The notes under the pieces are model-generated. The model made no database searches, was not told the origin of the DNA, and worked only from the letters and a program-made list of their open reading frames with translations. DNA of 64,000 bases from Sequoia sempervirens (taxonomy: Eukaryota > Streptophyta > Pinopsida > Cupressales > Cupressaceae), in the NCBI GenBank assembly GCA_007258455.2, contig VDFB02373365.1, positions 225,274,194 to 225,338,193 of the forward strand. The letters run 5' to 3'. The position numbers and the translations under genes are program-made. This document shows, piece by piece, positions 1-11,847 of this stretch; the stretch's first letter is position 1, and every line of letters starts with the position of its first letter.

Positions 1-795
1 TAGGGACTTTGGATCAATGCTAGACTTAGGGTTTTATTTTGATTGGTTTGATTGGATAATGAACTTGTAAACCCTAAGTTGTTGGATGTGATCTTAGGAT
101 GATCTTGTTCAAAGGATTGCTAATTCATTAAATGTATGAGAAGGATGCATTCCCCTACACCTAACTAAACAAGGTGATTTTGATTTTGATGATTTACCCA
201 AGTCTAGAATGATGTTTCCAAAAGCTCTAAAGTTGTTTGGTGGGATGGATTTTGATAAATGTTTGGGATTTGGATGAAGTGTTTGATTTGATCCTAAATG
301 AACCTAGGAAGGACTTTTTTATGAGACCAAGATGGTGAAGAACATTCCTTTCTCTAGGAATAATTCAAAATCAAAAGATCAATGTTTGCATGAAAACCAT
401 ACGACCAAAAGATGCCAAGCACATATGTGGGGTTCAATTGATTTAATATTTGCTTAATGGATTCTTTTTACAACAAACACACTCTTGGTTAGATTTTGAA
501 TCTGGATGTCCAATGTCTCAACTTCTTCTCATTTCACAAGGTGTATTATGCAAAACTTTAATGAAATTAAGGCAAGGGTTACCTATTGTTTAACTTTAGG
601 GGGAAAATTGAGATGTAAATTCAAGTGTTTAGAAACCTCTAAGGATGTAATTCCAAGGGAAATCAATAACACGAGAATTTGGTCAATGGTATTTTCCTCC
701 TAAAGGGTTTGAAATTTTGAGGATCATGTTGAATGTTTGTTTGCAAATGTTTTCAAACAAGCAAAGTGTTTTGTAACCAAGAACAAGTACATCCC
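1..795. other. Unassigned AT-rich flank left of the gypsy element
   Basis: No recognisable gene, repeat end or RNA is seen here. The only open frame of any length, about 65 codons starting near 506, resembles no family I know and has no coding-like composition. The stretch ends abruptly where the direct repeat R1 starts with TGTTAGAGCT. It is probably old intergenic or retroelement-derived DNA. Confidence 0.4.
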
Positions 796-2035
796 TGTTA
801 GAGCTGTAAAATTTTGAAAATTTGATAATGGATTATATTTGTGAGTTTCCAAAATAGTCCTCACCATAAGCACAAAATTCTCTCTTCATAAAATTTTGCC
901 CATATTTTTTCATGTGGTCCAATAGAATCCATCTAGTCGTTAATATTTTATAGTATAATTCATATTGGCAAGAGATGATGAGGGTCTCCCTGATCCATAA
1001 AGCATCCTTACTAATGTCTATCTTTTGTAGTCTATCAGCAAGAGTGCAGGAATGTCATACTAAAATATTCCATCTATAAACACATATTGACAAGATACAA
1101 TTTATTGTCTCGGAGATAGAAGGATCATCTTGGCAAGAGAGTTATCATCGGAATAAGTCATAATGAATTAATGCATGTCTTACTAACCGATGCAGGAGGA
1201 AACATTTCGGCCAAACTAAAGTCATCAGAGTGAAGTCTTACTGAAAGCATCAGGTCTTGCTGACAAAGTGCAAAGGGATTCTATCAAAAGACTATCAGGA
1301 TGAAGTCATGTAGTCCTACCGACCCATAAGTCACACCGATAAAGATATGCATTGGCAAAAGAAAGGTCATCAACATAAGTTCCTTTGATTATTAAAGTCA
1401 CACTAATGAGGCGCTTCGGGGAGAGTTTCACTAAACAGAGCATGTGATTAAAGATTTATTGGAATAAAAAGTTCGGCAAGAGAACTAGCATCGGTAGGAG
1501 TCTTTTCAAGTTTCAAATTCTTACCAATAGAATTTACTTCATCGATAAGACAATATAATCTATGGAACATCTCCCTAACTGAAAATTGTCACAGCGATAG
1601 ATAAGACTAAAGCGATAACTATTGGTGAGAATCCAAATGTCGATGAGACTGCGGGACATTAGAGCAATGTAAAGTTTTTAATAGTTAGTGAGACCTCGAG
1701 GTTTCGAGGAGACTACAAGATCTTTCGGCAAAAGGTTTAATGAATGTTGGGAAAGGATATCGCCCCAAATTTGAAAATACCTCACCAATAATACATTTGA
1801 AAAGACAGTGTGAGTTTCAAAAAAGACTTCACTCATGCTTTAGCTGAAACATTAATGGTGCAATGGAATATAACAGGGAGAATTCAATTGAAAGCATTAG
1901 TGTTGAATTGATAGCAGAAGAGTCAGCAAGGTGAAAAAAGAACCAAGGTATCCTTCTAATATGAATATCTTGAGCAGAATATAGTAAGTGATTGCACCTT
2001 AGCTCCTCTAATTTTAACTTCTGTAACTTTGAAGA
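796..2035 (+). promoter_or_regulatory. Non-coding leader of R1 (likely LTR promoter region)
   Basis: About 1.2 kb without coding potential lies between the TG repeat start and the ORF1 ATG. It is dense in short degenerate words related to TCTTACCGAT and its reverse complement ATCGGTAAGA, spaced irregularly. The matching stretch in R2 is 13503-14744. By position it should hold the U3 promoter if R is an LTR, but I cannot place a TATA box or transcription start with confidence. Confidence 0.4.
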
Positions 2036-4587
2036 ATGGAGTCCCCTGGCTCAAGAAAATTAAAAAATAGAAAACATGGTGAAAGTAGTCAACCTAAGCG
2101 AAAGAAACAAAAAACTGAAATGACCAATTACCTGGCTTTGGACCTAAAGCCAAATGATCTGCTCGGCTTAGGGAAGAAATAGATAAACTGGATGATAAAT
2201 GAAAATTCATAGGGGATGTTTGGACTCGAATAAGGGGATATGAATTGTTCAAATTTCATTATTATTGGAGGAATCATTTTGATCCAGTATGCAATCCATG
2301 GAAGCTCAATTTGGGAAAACTAGTGTTCCCTAATGCATTTGTAAATGCAAAATTGGTAATATTGTTAGCTGATTATTATGATCCAAAACACCAAGCTATA
2401 TGTGACCCGTCTGGAAAACCACAAATATATTTATCAAGAGATGTAATAGGGGAAGTATTTAATTTGGAAGGTGTTTGTGATGAAAAGATCATTTGTGAAG
2501 AATTGGAAAAAGAGGTTTGGAGAATGGACATGATTTATAAGGGTTGGAGGTTGTTGGTTCACAGGATTAGACAAGGGGGAAAAATAGTCCCTCTATAGGA
2601 TAGTGATGGACCTCCTTTTCATGTTGACTTATTTGAAACTTATATGAAATACATTTATTTCTCAGTGGGCCAGGTATTGGGAACGGATGTCCCAGAGTAT
2701 ATGTCAATTGTGCCAATGCTAATTTCAGCAGATATCCAATACCACAACTCTAGGCCTTTTGACTATGCCTCATACATTTTTAAGTAGCTCAATTCTAGAT
2801 TAAGGGAAATAAAAGGAGGAGCTTCTATTTTTCATTGCAGAAATTATTCATTGTTGATGCATATGGTGCTATATTTTGGACAATAGTTGGGACTATGGCC
2901 CAAGGAGATGAGAATTTCTCAAACTGATAATGAAGGTGCAACATTACCTGTTCAATTATGGACTGTTGTTTGGGACAGTAGATTTTCCAACTCTAGTTTT
3001 GTTCATTTTGAAGAGTACTTTTTGAAGACATTGTATAAATTGTACAATTATCCATATAATTACTCTTTAGCTGAAGAGATAAAGATATTTCTTCGGCCAA
3101 AGGATTTCAATAGGCCAATTGATCATAATTGGGGAGATTGGTATTTCTTGGAGGGAGCTACTATGATTAGATTTTACGGGTTTGAAGATGCCCCTTTCAT
3201 TTTGCCAAAACCAGTCCCTAACAGAATTGCATATTTGGAGATTGTCAGACAAATGGATTATTCCAGTGTTATGAATCTTAGTTCCTTTGGAAAGCAGGCT
3301 TTCATGTCTAGTACATTATGCTTTGGTGATTTAACTGTGTTGGCCAAGGAAGGATATAATTTGATCCTTGATAAACTACTGCAGTACAATATTAAGAGAG
3401 GACCACCCAAAAAGAACTTTGACCCAGAAGGGTATATTAATTCTACTAAAATAAAGATAAGCTTTGGAGGGTATCAACATGTGCCCTATCACTTTGATGA
3501 TATGATCTAGAATTTGGATGAGGAAGAAGCAGAGATGGTGGTCGAAAGGTATAATCAAAGGTTGCAGGATGTAGAGTTGTTGTCTTCTAGGGAGGAGGAA
3601 TCCAAGGATAACATACCACAAAGTCAACATTATATTTTCCCAACCTGAGAGTTGAGTATTTAAGAGAATGAGGAAGCAGATGCAAGAAATATAGAATACA
3701 GATCATTTGTATCAGATGATGAATTTGTTAATTCCCCAGAATTTAAAGCATTTTTGGATAAACATAAGGGAAAAGAAATAAGGGAAAAGGTTGATAATAT
3801 TACTGTAGGTAATGAAGAGCAATTGTTGAATTATTTGAGGAGGTGTTTAGATGAGGAGATGATAGGTATGACCCATGAAAAGGGGAGAAAAATGTTGGAA
3901 AATGTTGGTGTCATGATCTTTCCCGGGCTAGATCTCAATACTACTCTAGTCTTTGATAGTTTCTTAAAGGATAACAATGCTACACACAAGCTAGACCAAG
4001 AAAAGGTAACAAAAGTGTATGCAGGATCTAAATAAAATACAGATGAAGGATCATTAATGATTTGGGACTTATATCCACCCCATAGGAAATCATTACTTAT
4101 TGATACTAAAAATGCATCCGGGCATCTCATGAATTTAAAGGTTGGAGAAGATAATCTTGTGGCAAAGGATGGATGGGAAAATTATGGAGAAGTTTCAAGA
4201 AACAAACCAGCGACATGTTTCTAATAGTGCAACAATTGAAGCTATAAATCATATTATGAATAAACATCGAAACTTCTACGAATAATTGCAAGGGGATGAA
4301 AAGGGATTGATAAATGCCACCAAAAAACATTGATTACATTCTCTGATGATAGAGGGGAACTAAAAGAAATGACCTTATGGAAAGGTAAGAGTGGGTCAAT
4401 ACTACATGAAATTCTGAAGACAGCTACTGTGGAGGAGACAACATTGGAAGAAGTGAGCGAGCAAGATGATTAGATGATAAAGATGGAGATCATAATCCAG
4501 AATGCAGTTGGAGATGTAGATACATATGGACACCGGGATTATTTGGGTCACCTATCTAAAAATCATTTCTGGTTAAATAGAGCCTGA
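2036..4587 (+). pseudogene. ORF1 of R1: uncharacterised retroelement-borne protein, decayed
   Basis: The start ATG encodes MESPGSRKLK, followed by a basic stretch PKRKKQK that could be a nuclear localisation signal. A globular region follows, with an LSRD-type segment after a YDP motif, a NWGDWY motif near 3130, and an RIAYLE motif near 3225. A charged C-terminal region ends in LNRA-stop. In-frame stops (near 2596, 2785, 2884, 3508 and 3646), frame changes and a ~340 bp loss near 4163 break it. R2 reads through most of these stops, so the ancestral frame was open. I do not recognise a catalytic motif. ORF1 upstream of gag is known in Ogre/TatII elements, and a plant-mobile-domain-like protein is another possibility; both are inference. 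Confidence 0.6.
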
Positions 4588-6878
4588 TTATCCTTTAAAT
4601 CTATTTGTTATGTAAACATATGACATTTCTGAAAGGACGCGTCCTTTCGAGTATTTGATGTAAAAATATGTGTTTCGCTAGCAAAACAAAGACATAGATA
4701 GAATATAGAATATCAGATAGAATAGGAAAAGGATACAGTAGAATAAAATGTTTAGCAAATATGAGACTATGATGCATGTTTGAAATTATGGAGATATCAA
4801 TGAGAATCATTTAGTGTGCTGATGGATTTCTGGTATCAATTGTTTGTTGTGTGCATTGAAAGTATTTCTGTAGTTGTCTCCAAGGTTAATGTTTTCTGGT
4901 TATCTAAATTGATATAACAAGTTTATGATCAATTTATCAGTGCACATTTGTTGTATCTGTGTGGTTAATTAACTGGTTCTTTCAAGGAGAGATTAAATCC
5001 TTTTAATTAATCATAGTTATCAGGGAAGTTTATCTGGATCATTAAGAAGAACTTGGTAGTTGTAGTTTGCATGTTTATACAAGTTATAAACTAAAATATA
5101 TGCCAAAAAATCTGAATGTTTTCTAGAAAGAAGTTACTCGTATAGATTTCATTTGACTCCGCATACCCAACAAGGCACTAGTCTGTACATTTTCATCATT
5201 TGGTTCCATTCATTTTTTACATTTGTTAACTAAACATATTAGGTTTTAGTTTTAATATTGCAAATCAAGTTTTATCTATCCACTCCCATCGACCATTGTG
5301 GGCAAAAAACTTCAGAAGAAATAAGCACAAGTCACATCATTTATGTTTTCTTCGTTCATATAGGTATACTCGCCTATGTCTACCAACACCAGAAGACTAG
5401 AAGGTCCAAAGCATTTGGCCTTGTCTGTTACCCTGAAACATATCAAGAGATTGGCAACCTCTTGAGGTATTCTTAACTACATTTTTGAGAGCTAACAACC
5501 CCTATGGATATGAAAGATAGTATTTATTGAGTCCTCACTTGGACAAGTCCAGCTACGCTTATCTTTAGTGAATGGTTAGATGCTTTACCCATCTGGATCC
5601 CTCCACGACACTCACTTATACAAGGTAGCCAAGCATCAACACCCATGAAACTCCCATGGAATATTTTCCATTTCTACTAAAGACTGTAAAAGTGTGGGGC
5701 AGCTTCAAAATGATTGTTCTTGCACTAAAAAATAGATCAAGTATTTTTGAAATTCTATAACATGGGGTTTTAATAAGAACTTTTCGTTCATGGAGATTGA
5801 CCATACGATGAGAGTTCCCTTTCAGATCCATCTCGTCAGAATCAACCGTGTGATATTGGTGTTTCTTCCAATACCCACATTTATATCCTGACTAGAAATA
5901 CTCTCAGGTTCATAGTGTTACTAGTTGAGTCCTTCCCTTGGGTGAGTTCTTTTTCCCAAATCTAGGCCCTCTAGGATAAACAAACGCAAGCAAAGACAAA
6001 ATCCGTAACTCGATCAATATTTGACAACACAAAGAAAGAGAATATACACAATGATGCTCTACTCACACTCGCACAAAATTTTGTTCAATTTTTAAGCCCA
6101 AATTAAAGTGTGGAGGTGATTTCTTTGTCTCACCCTAAAGTCATGGAAAATTCCTTTTGATTCTCAAGATCGCTATAAAGCACGAGAGAAGTGCATACGT
6201 CCTTTTTCAATGAATTTAGTTTAAGTAAGCCTTCACAAAAACAAAGTTGCACTTGTTCTTTTTAAATCCACAAAGCAATTATTTTGATTCGTTTTAAAGC
6301 ACCAAATGAAGTGTGAGAAATTCCCCTGTTCAATTTTTAGCCCAAAAGTAAAGTCTAGTTAGTTTCTAAGTTGAGTTTTAATCCAATTTTGAAAAGATCA
6401 AATCACTGATTTAGTTGGTCTAAAAAAAAGCAAAAGAAAGAAATACACACTTCAAGCTATTATAATAAGCATTTAGAAATTCTTTTGCAAGTTCAACGCT
6501 TGATTCTCCAACTCAAACTTTAATTCTTCAAAGAGTGTTTTCTATGCTTCAATTTTTTCAAGTCACATGTGCAAATCTGCAAGATAAAAACATATGCGAA
6601 TTAATTGTTTGAGAAACAATTAAAATATATATATATATTGAAAGAAGATCAATTTCAAGGATGTGATCAATTTAATGATGATATGTAATTGATAATCTTT
6701 TAGCATTGGTCAATTCAAGTTCAATGTCACATGCCCACTTTAAAAGTGCTTGTGATTCTTTAATTCCTAATTCCACAGATTCTTTATGCAAACCATCCTT
6801 TCAAACAATACAAAGTTATATCAAATGAAATATTATATTTGAGGGAACAATAAAGAATTATCACACCAAGAAAATTTA
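4588..6878 (+). other. Non-coding 3' part of R1
   Basis: This is 2.3 kb of AT-rich sequence conserved in R2 without a conserved reading frame. It contains a short (TA)n run near 6630 and pyrimidine-rich stretches. Open frames of about 70 codons near 5258 and 5616 are not preserved as coding in R2 and look fortuitous. It could be the R/U5 part of a giant LTR or a long untranslated leader upstream of gag. Confidence 0.5.
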
Positions 6879-6901
6879 AGGGTAAGGGGATAAATGAGGA
6901 C

Positions 6902-8538
6902 ATGTACACAACTAACAAAGAAAAAGCACCAAGATCACATTGTGAAACATATGATCGGTATGATACATGGAGAGATAATTCAAGTGTAGAACCTTGTACC
7001 CCTGAAGAAAAAAGAAACCCTTTTTACAATCCTTAGAAACAGGTAGAGTGGGATGCTAAATTTGAAGCTGAACGACTTAGATGTCAACAGGAATATGATC
7101 AAAGAATGGAAGGTAACCAAAATGAGTTCAATGATCATGTGATTCCTCAGGAAAATTATGAATCTTTAACTCATGAAGAAGTAAAAGCATAGTTTGAGTT
7201 ACAAAAAAAGGAGATAGAAGAACTAAAAGCAGAATAGGAGAAAGCCCAAATGATACAAGCAATGAGGGACTTCAAATTGCAAAAGGCTCAAATTACTACT
7301 AAGACAATTTGTTGCCCAAAATATGTACCGCCTCATAAGTAGGGAAATAATAATGCTGGGCCTTCTAATCCATCAAAGCTCCTCACAATTAGATAGGAAA
7401 ACAATACAGACAGCCAAACCATCCACCACAAATTCCCTCACAATATACAAATACCCCACCACCTCATGGTCAGCATTATGTGCCACATCATCATACACAA
7501 TACAATAATCTGATGTACCAATATCAATACCCACCTAACCCTCCCCCTCATCAGAATACAACAATGATCAGACAATTTGATTTGGCAGGGTTTCAATTAT
7601 ACCCTTACCCCATGGATGGCAGTTGGAGAAGTCTTGTCCCAAATTTTACAAGGAGTAGTGCAATCACTGTTGAAGATCATTTAAGGAGCTTCAATGCTTT
7701 CATCCAAGATTTGGATGTACCATATGAGGATTTACACATGAGGTTTTTCATGATGTCGCTTACTGAAGAAGCTAGGGATTGGTTCAACAGGTTACCATCA
7801 GCTTCTATCAATTATGTCCAAGAATTTCAGGATCGATTCCTTGAGAAATATGGGAATCTAAGTGCACTAGATGCTGCTCTTCATGAATTAATGTGGATTT
7901 AGAAAAATCAGAATGACTCAATTTATGATTTCAACTAGAGATTCAATAAATTGAAAAATAAAATACCTCCTCGATCAAAATTTCCAAACTGTGTAGCATT
8001 GAGTGTTTATTTCAATGCATTCAATCCTAAAATAGGGTACGAACTGAGAAATAGGTTCCTAAGAGATTTAACTGAAGGCCAAAAAATAGCATTAGCAATT
8101 CAAAACAATAGGAAAGTTGATGGGATAATCAGTAAAAGAGATAACACTAGGGCTCCTCAACAAACCAATAATTATCAATACAAACAGGAGAACACATACA
8201 AAAATGAAAGGCCTAGGTTACATGACATGCCCTATAATACAAACTAGGAGGGAAAACCTATAGTAGATACGCCTAGAAACAAAGAAACTCCTAATCCATT
8301 AAGGAAGAAAGGAACATATATGGTTAATAACAATTATTTTTGTGAAATTTGTGATAAGCCACATTCCCCAGATTATTGTGTTGTAGCCCAAAGAATGCAA
8401 GAAGAAGGAATGCTAATGGGTAATAGTGTAGAATATCAAATAGTGTATTTGACTTTGAATACTTTTCACCATGTTGAGGAGAGGTACTCATCTTTAGAGG
8501 ATGAAGGTTATGAGTACGATGTTTCAAATCAAAGGTAA
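6902..8538 (+). pseudogene. gag: Gypsy gag (capsid) with zinc-knuckle-like C-terminus, broken
   Basis: The likely start is the ATG 24 bp after the end of R1. The N-terminal part is charged and rich in E, K and Q. One frame change between about 7320 and 7480 leads into a proline/glutamine-rich stretch and a typical retrotransposon gag core, with motifs like ARDWFNRLP and EFQDRFLEKYG near 7770-7850. Downstream near 8340 lies CEICDKPHSPDYC, a zinc-knuckle-like C-x2-C-x3-H-x4-C. Stops near 7132, 7190, 7900, 7936 and 8246 interrupt it. The protein would coat element RNA in virus-like particles. From 7480 it shares one frame with the protease, as expected for a single gag-pol polyprotein. Confidence 0.75.
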
Positions 8539-9126
8539 AATGTCCACATGGATCAACAACAGGTTCTTTCTGACTCTAAAGAAGATTATACTAAATCACA
8601 TTCTATTGAGATGCCTACTTAGTGTAGTACAAGGAAACTCACTGAAGAGGAGATAGAGAGATTAACCATTGCTGTAGTTGAAGAAGTGAAGAGTAAGTAG
8701 TCGTTGAGAAATAAGACAGTGAACAAGAAGGAAGGGGTCTCCAAGGGAATCTTTATGAAGGATCAAAAGGTGACACAAGGAGTTTTGAAGAAAACATAAA
8801 ACAAACAGCATGATAAAAGCTAACATAATCCTATCCAAAAGGAGGAAGTAAAGGAATTACACAAACAAATGCAAAAGACTAATCAACCAAGTAAAAGAGA
8901 AAAAGAAGAAAACAAAGGAGAAACGTTAGAACAAAAGAAAATGATTAAGGCAGAGGGTTCTTCTTTTGACTTCACTCGGGCTTTATCCCAGGTAAAAATG
9001 TATGTTCCACTACTTGAGATGATGAAACTTAAGGAATATAGGGACAATGCAGTTCAATTAATAACAAATGGTAATGAAAAACATATAAATTCTGAAAGTA
9101 AGATGGCTACTAAAACTATTAATAAG
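8539..9126 (+). other. Gag-protease linker, charged and low complexity
   Basis: The stretch is in frame with gag and protease. It encodes K/E/Q-rich sequence interrupted by several TAG and TAA stops, and it has no recognisable domain. It ends in a short conserved-looking piece (LSQVKMYVPLLEMMKLKEYR, near 8980-9040) that commonly precedes the protease in plant gypsy polyproteins. Confidence 0.5.
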
Positions 9127-9560
9127 CAAGAGAAAGTGAATATTCCAGAAGTGTGCCTTAATAATACATTATTAAATCCCCCACCAGTTGATCCTTTTTT
9201 CACTACATTACTCATAAATAACAAATTGTTGAGGAATTGCATGATAGACTCTGGCGCTGCCATAAATATTATGCCAGTAGGAGTTATGAAATATCTTGGC
9301 ATGTGGGTGGATACTAATGGAGGAAAGTGCTATGCAATAGATAACTGACCTATTCCTGTGGTGGGTATAATGAAAGATGTTGAAGTCAAACTAGCTACTT
9401 ATCCTCAGGTGGCCTATAATATTGATATAACAGTAATTGACACCCCTTCTCAGTTTGGGATGCTTCTATCAAGACAATGGATGACTGTGGTTGGGGGAAA
9501 TGTCTAGTTTTATTTGTCTTATGCAACAATTCCAGTTAATGGTTAGGAAGTTAAGTTATA
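9127..9560 (+). pseudogene. Gypsy aspartic protease domain, broken
   Basis: The catalytic motif CMIDSGAAINIMP lies near 9237-9275, and the DSG active-site aspartate is intact. It is followed by PIPVVGIMKDVEV and a GMLLSRQWM segment near 9455-9485, typical of the retroviral-type protease fold in plant gypsy elements. The enzyme would cleave the polyprotein. A TGA after AIDN near 9346, where CGA (Arg) is usual, and two later TAG codons terminate it. A frame change around the T-run near 9610 separates it from the RNase H domain downstream. Confidence 0.75.
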
Positions 9561-9626
9561 CAGGGATCCAAGGATGAACCAAGTTGTTGACTATGTACCA
9601 CAAGATAAAATATTTTTTTTTGTGAT

Positions 9627-10055
9627 GTGGATCTTGGGAATTTTAAGATAGAGCCAGCCCAGCTAGAATTAATCAATAGTGATCCAATTGAAAAGCATGT
9701 TGCACAAAATTGCAATGGTGTGTGGAAAATGTACTTTGATGGAGCCTGTAGCCAAGAAGGTAATGGGGCGGGAATAATATTTGTTTCACCTGAAGGTATT
9801 ACATTTAAGTATTCATTTCTATTGACATTTGAATGTACAAACAATGTGACAGAATATGAAGCTCTATTAACAGGTTTGAATATAGCCGTGAAACATAAAA
9901 TCAAGTTGCTGGTTGTTCTAGGGGATTCTGAGTTAGTTGTTTCACAAATTAAGTCAAAATATGCAGCAAAACATAAAAGACTTAAACAATACAGGAATGT
10001 TGTATGGGATACAATAGAACTATTTAATGCATTTTCTATTGAATGGGTTGATTAG
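9627..10055 (+). pseudogene. Archaeal/plant-type RNase H (aRNH) located before the RT
   Basis: The domain shows YFDGACSQEGNGAGIIF (first catalytic Asp), NNVTEYEALLTG (Glu) and LGDSELVVSQI (second Asp), the usual RNase HI signature set. It lies between protease and RT, not between RT and integrase. A TAG after EWVD cuts it just before the expected final N..ADxLA segment, and the same frame continues beyond. The domain would degrade RNA in RNA/DNA hybrids during reverse transcription. A second RNase H is characteristic of Tat-lineage plant gypsy elements. The upstream position occurs, to my recollection, in one widespread group of plant polyproteins. Confidence 0.75.
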
Positions 10056-10067
10056 TCGAAGAACATA

Positions 10068-11395
10068 ATGGAATTTTTTTTAGGAAATGTAGCTCTAAGA
10101 AGGGATGAAATTACACTGGCTGGAGTATCACAAATTGAGTTCAAATCAAGACCTGTTGTGCCTGATAATATATATAGTTGGCAGGTTTTTAATGATGACA
10201 CTGATCTCCTAAAACTTCTTCACTGTATAGATCAATATGAAGCCCAAGAAATTTATTTCAATGCCTTCGTTGAAGAAGTAGATGGGAAACCGACAGTATT
10301 TGGGAAGGAGGTTTTACAACTTAAAACTAATAAGCTTCCTAAAGGACTAGTAGCATTAGAGAGAGTATATGATGGGAGCGATCGGTCCCTCATGAAGCAG
10401 ACACAAGTGAAGAAGGAGGACATTGAGGATATCAACTTAGGTATTGAGATGGCACCAAGAAAGGTGTACATAGGGAAAAAAATAAGCCCAACAATTAAAA
10501 GAGTGTTGATAGCATTACTGAGAAAATATAAACACGTGTTTGCACGGTCTTATGAAGATCTAAAGGCATATAGGGAAGATTTGTTTCAGCATGAAATACC
10601 ATTGAAGCCGAATGCAAATCCATTTAGACAGAAGCAACAACCAATTAATCCAACACTGGAACCAAAAATGCAGGAAGAATTGGCAAAGCTCAGGGACGCT
10701 GGCATCATCAAACCAATCAAGCACTCAACATGGGTCTCAAACCTGGTCCTTGTGAGGAAGAAAAATGGAGATATCAAATTGTGTGTGGATTTGAGAAACC
10801 TAAATAGGCATCCCTCAAGGATAATTATCCTCTACCCAATATGGAGGCTATATTACACAAGGTGATAGGGTGTGAGTTGTTATCTATGATGGATGGGTTT
10901 TCAGGTTATAACCAAGTCAAGGTTAAAGAATGTGAACAGTATAAGATAGCTTTTATGACCCCATGAGGGACATACGTATACATAAGAATGTTGTTTGGTC
11001 TCGCTAATGTAGGAGCAACCTTCCAAAGAGCTATGGACGTCGTATTTGCAAACTTGACTAATGCTATCATGGTGGTGTATCAAGATGACCTTACTGCTTA
11101 TTCAAAAAGGGCTGAAGATCATGTAGAACATCTGGAAAAGGTATTTATTAAAGCTTTAGAATATAGTATTAGTCTGAACCCTAAAAAATGTCATTTTGCA
11201 GTCACAGAAGGTAAACTCTTCGGACATATTGTATCCAAAGAGGGGATTAGAATAGATCCTGAAAGGGTTGAGGCCATAGATAAAGTTCCTATCCCTAAAA
11301 ATGTTAAGGCCATCCAGTCATTCTTTGGATAGATTAATTTTTTTAGGAGGTTCATTTCTAATTTTGCTGAGATAATCAAGCCCATATCAAAAATG
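10068..11395 (+). pseudogene. Gypsy reverse transcriptase with N-terminal connector, frameshifted
   Basis: The connector (RPVVPDNIYSWQVFNDD near 10149) and a segment with VFARSYEDLKAY are typical of Tat-like polyproteins. The palm/fingers follow: DAGIIKPI, WVSNLVLVRKKNGDIKLCVD and, after a one-base loss near 10807, MMDGFSGYNQVKV. LFGLANVGATFQRAMD is followed by the catalytic YQDDLTAYSK near 11079, so both active-site aspartates of that motif remain. A TGA replaces the usual Trp near 10964, a TAG follows FFG at 11331, and another frame change lies near 11400. The domain would copy element RNA into DNA. Confidence 0.85.
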
Positions 11396-11847
11396 TTAAG
11401 GGACAAAAGATTGAATGGATTGTTGAGGCATTAGATGCTTTCATATCAATCAAAAAATCTATCAAGGAAGATCTTTTCCTTAAGTCCCCAAATTTTTCAA
11501 AACCCTTTCAAATATTTTCATTTGCTTCATTACACACTATAGCTATTGTCATGTTACATAAAATTGAGGAAGGTCATGAACAGCTTGTGTCCTTTTTCAG
11601 CAAGTCATTGCAGGGGTCATAATTGAAATATGATATAATGGAAAAACAAGCTTTCACATTGGTAAAAGCTACAAAGAATTTTAGGCCATATCTTATTGGA
11701 GCTAAGGTGATTTCCTATGTCCCTCATGCAGCCGTTAAGGATATTCTAACACAGTCTGAGGTAATAGGAAAAAGATGTAGATGGATTAATAAAATCCAAG
11801 AGTTTGATATGGAGATACAAATCACTAAACTAGTGAGAGGTTAGGGT
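11396..11847 (+). pseudogene. Gypsy RNase H (RT-linked), broken
   Basis: After a frame change the sequence resumes with KSIKEDLFLKSPNF, SFASLHTIAIV and LVSFFSKSLQGS, followed by a stop. KYDIMEKQAFTLVKATKNF and ending ITKLVRG-stop follow, matching the canonical order of the RNase H that trails gypsy RT. The first catalytic Asp appears replaced (SFASLHT in place of a Asp-containing strand), which is common in Tat elements where the second RNase H takes over. It is in frame with the integrase downstream. Confidence 0.65.

Larger units (their letters stand above)
796..6878 (+). repeat. Direct repeat R1 (5' copy; giant LTR or LTR plus ORF1 leader)
   Basis: This copy matches R2 (13503-20001) along its length. 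It starts with TGTTAGAGCT and ends at ...CACACCAAGAAAATTTA, about 24 bp before the likely gag ATG. Relative to R2 it lacks about 340 bp near 4163 and about 45 bp near 2118. The first 1.2 kb is non-coding, the middle holds ORF1, and the last 2.3 kb is non-coding. At about 6.1 kb it would be an exceptionally long LTR. The start agrees with an LTR (TG), but the end is not the canonical CA. Confidence 0.75.

Noticed and set aside
3067..4330. Minus-strand frames opposite ORF1
   Set aside because: They mirror the plus-strand coding region, and the plus-strand reading has the conserved motifs and matches R2 and the 24-27.8 kb gene.
4831..4842. TGGTATCAATTG in R1 as a tRNA-iMet primer site
   Set aside because: Only the first eight bases fit TGGTATCAGAG, it is not preceded by an LTR end CA, and the same words in R2 sit in the middle of the repeat.
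5258..5831. Short frames of about 70 codons in the R1 tail
   Set aside because: R2 does not keep the same frames (different starts and stops), so no coding constraint is visible.
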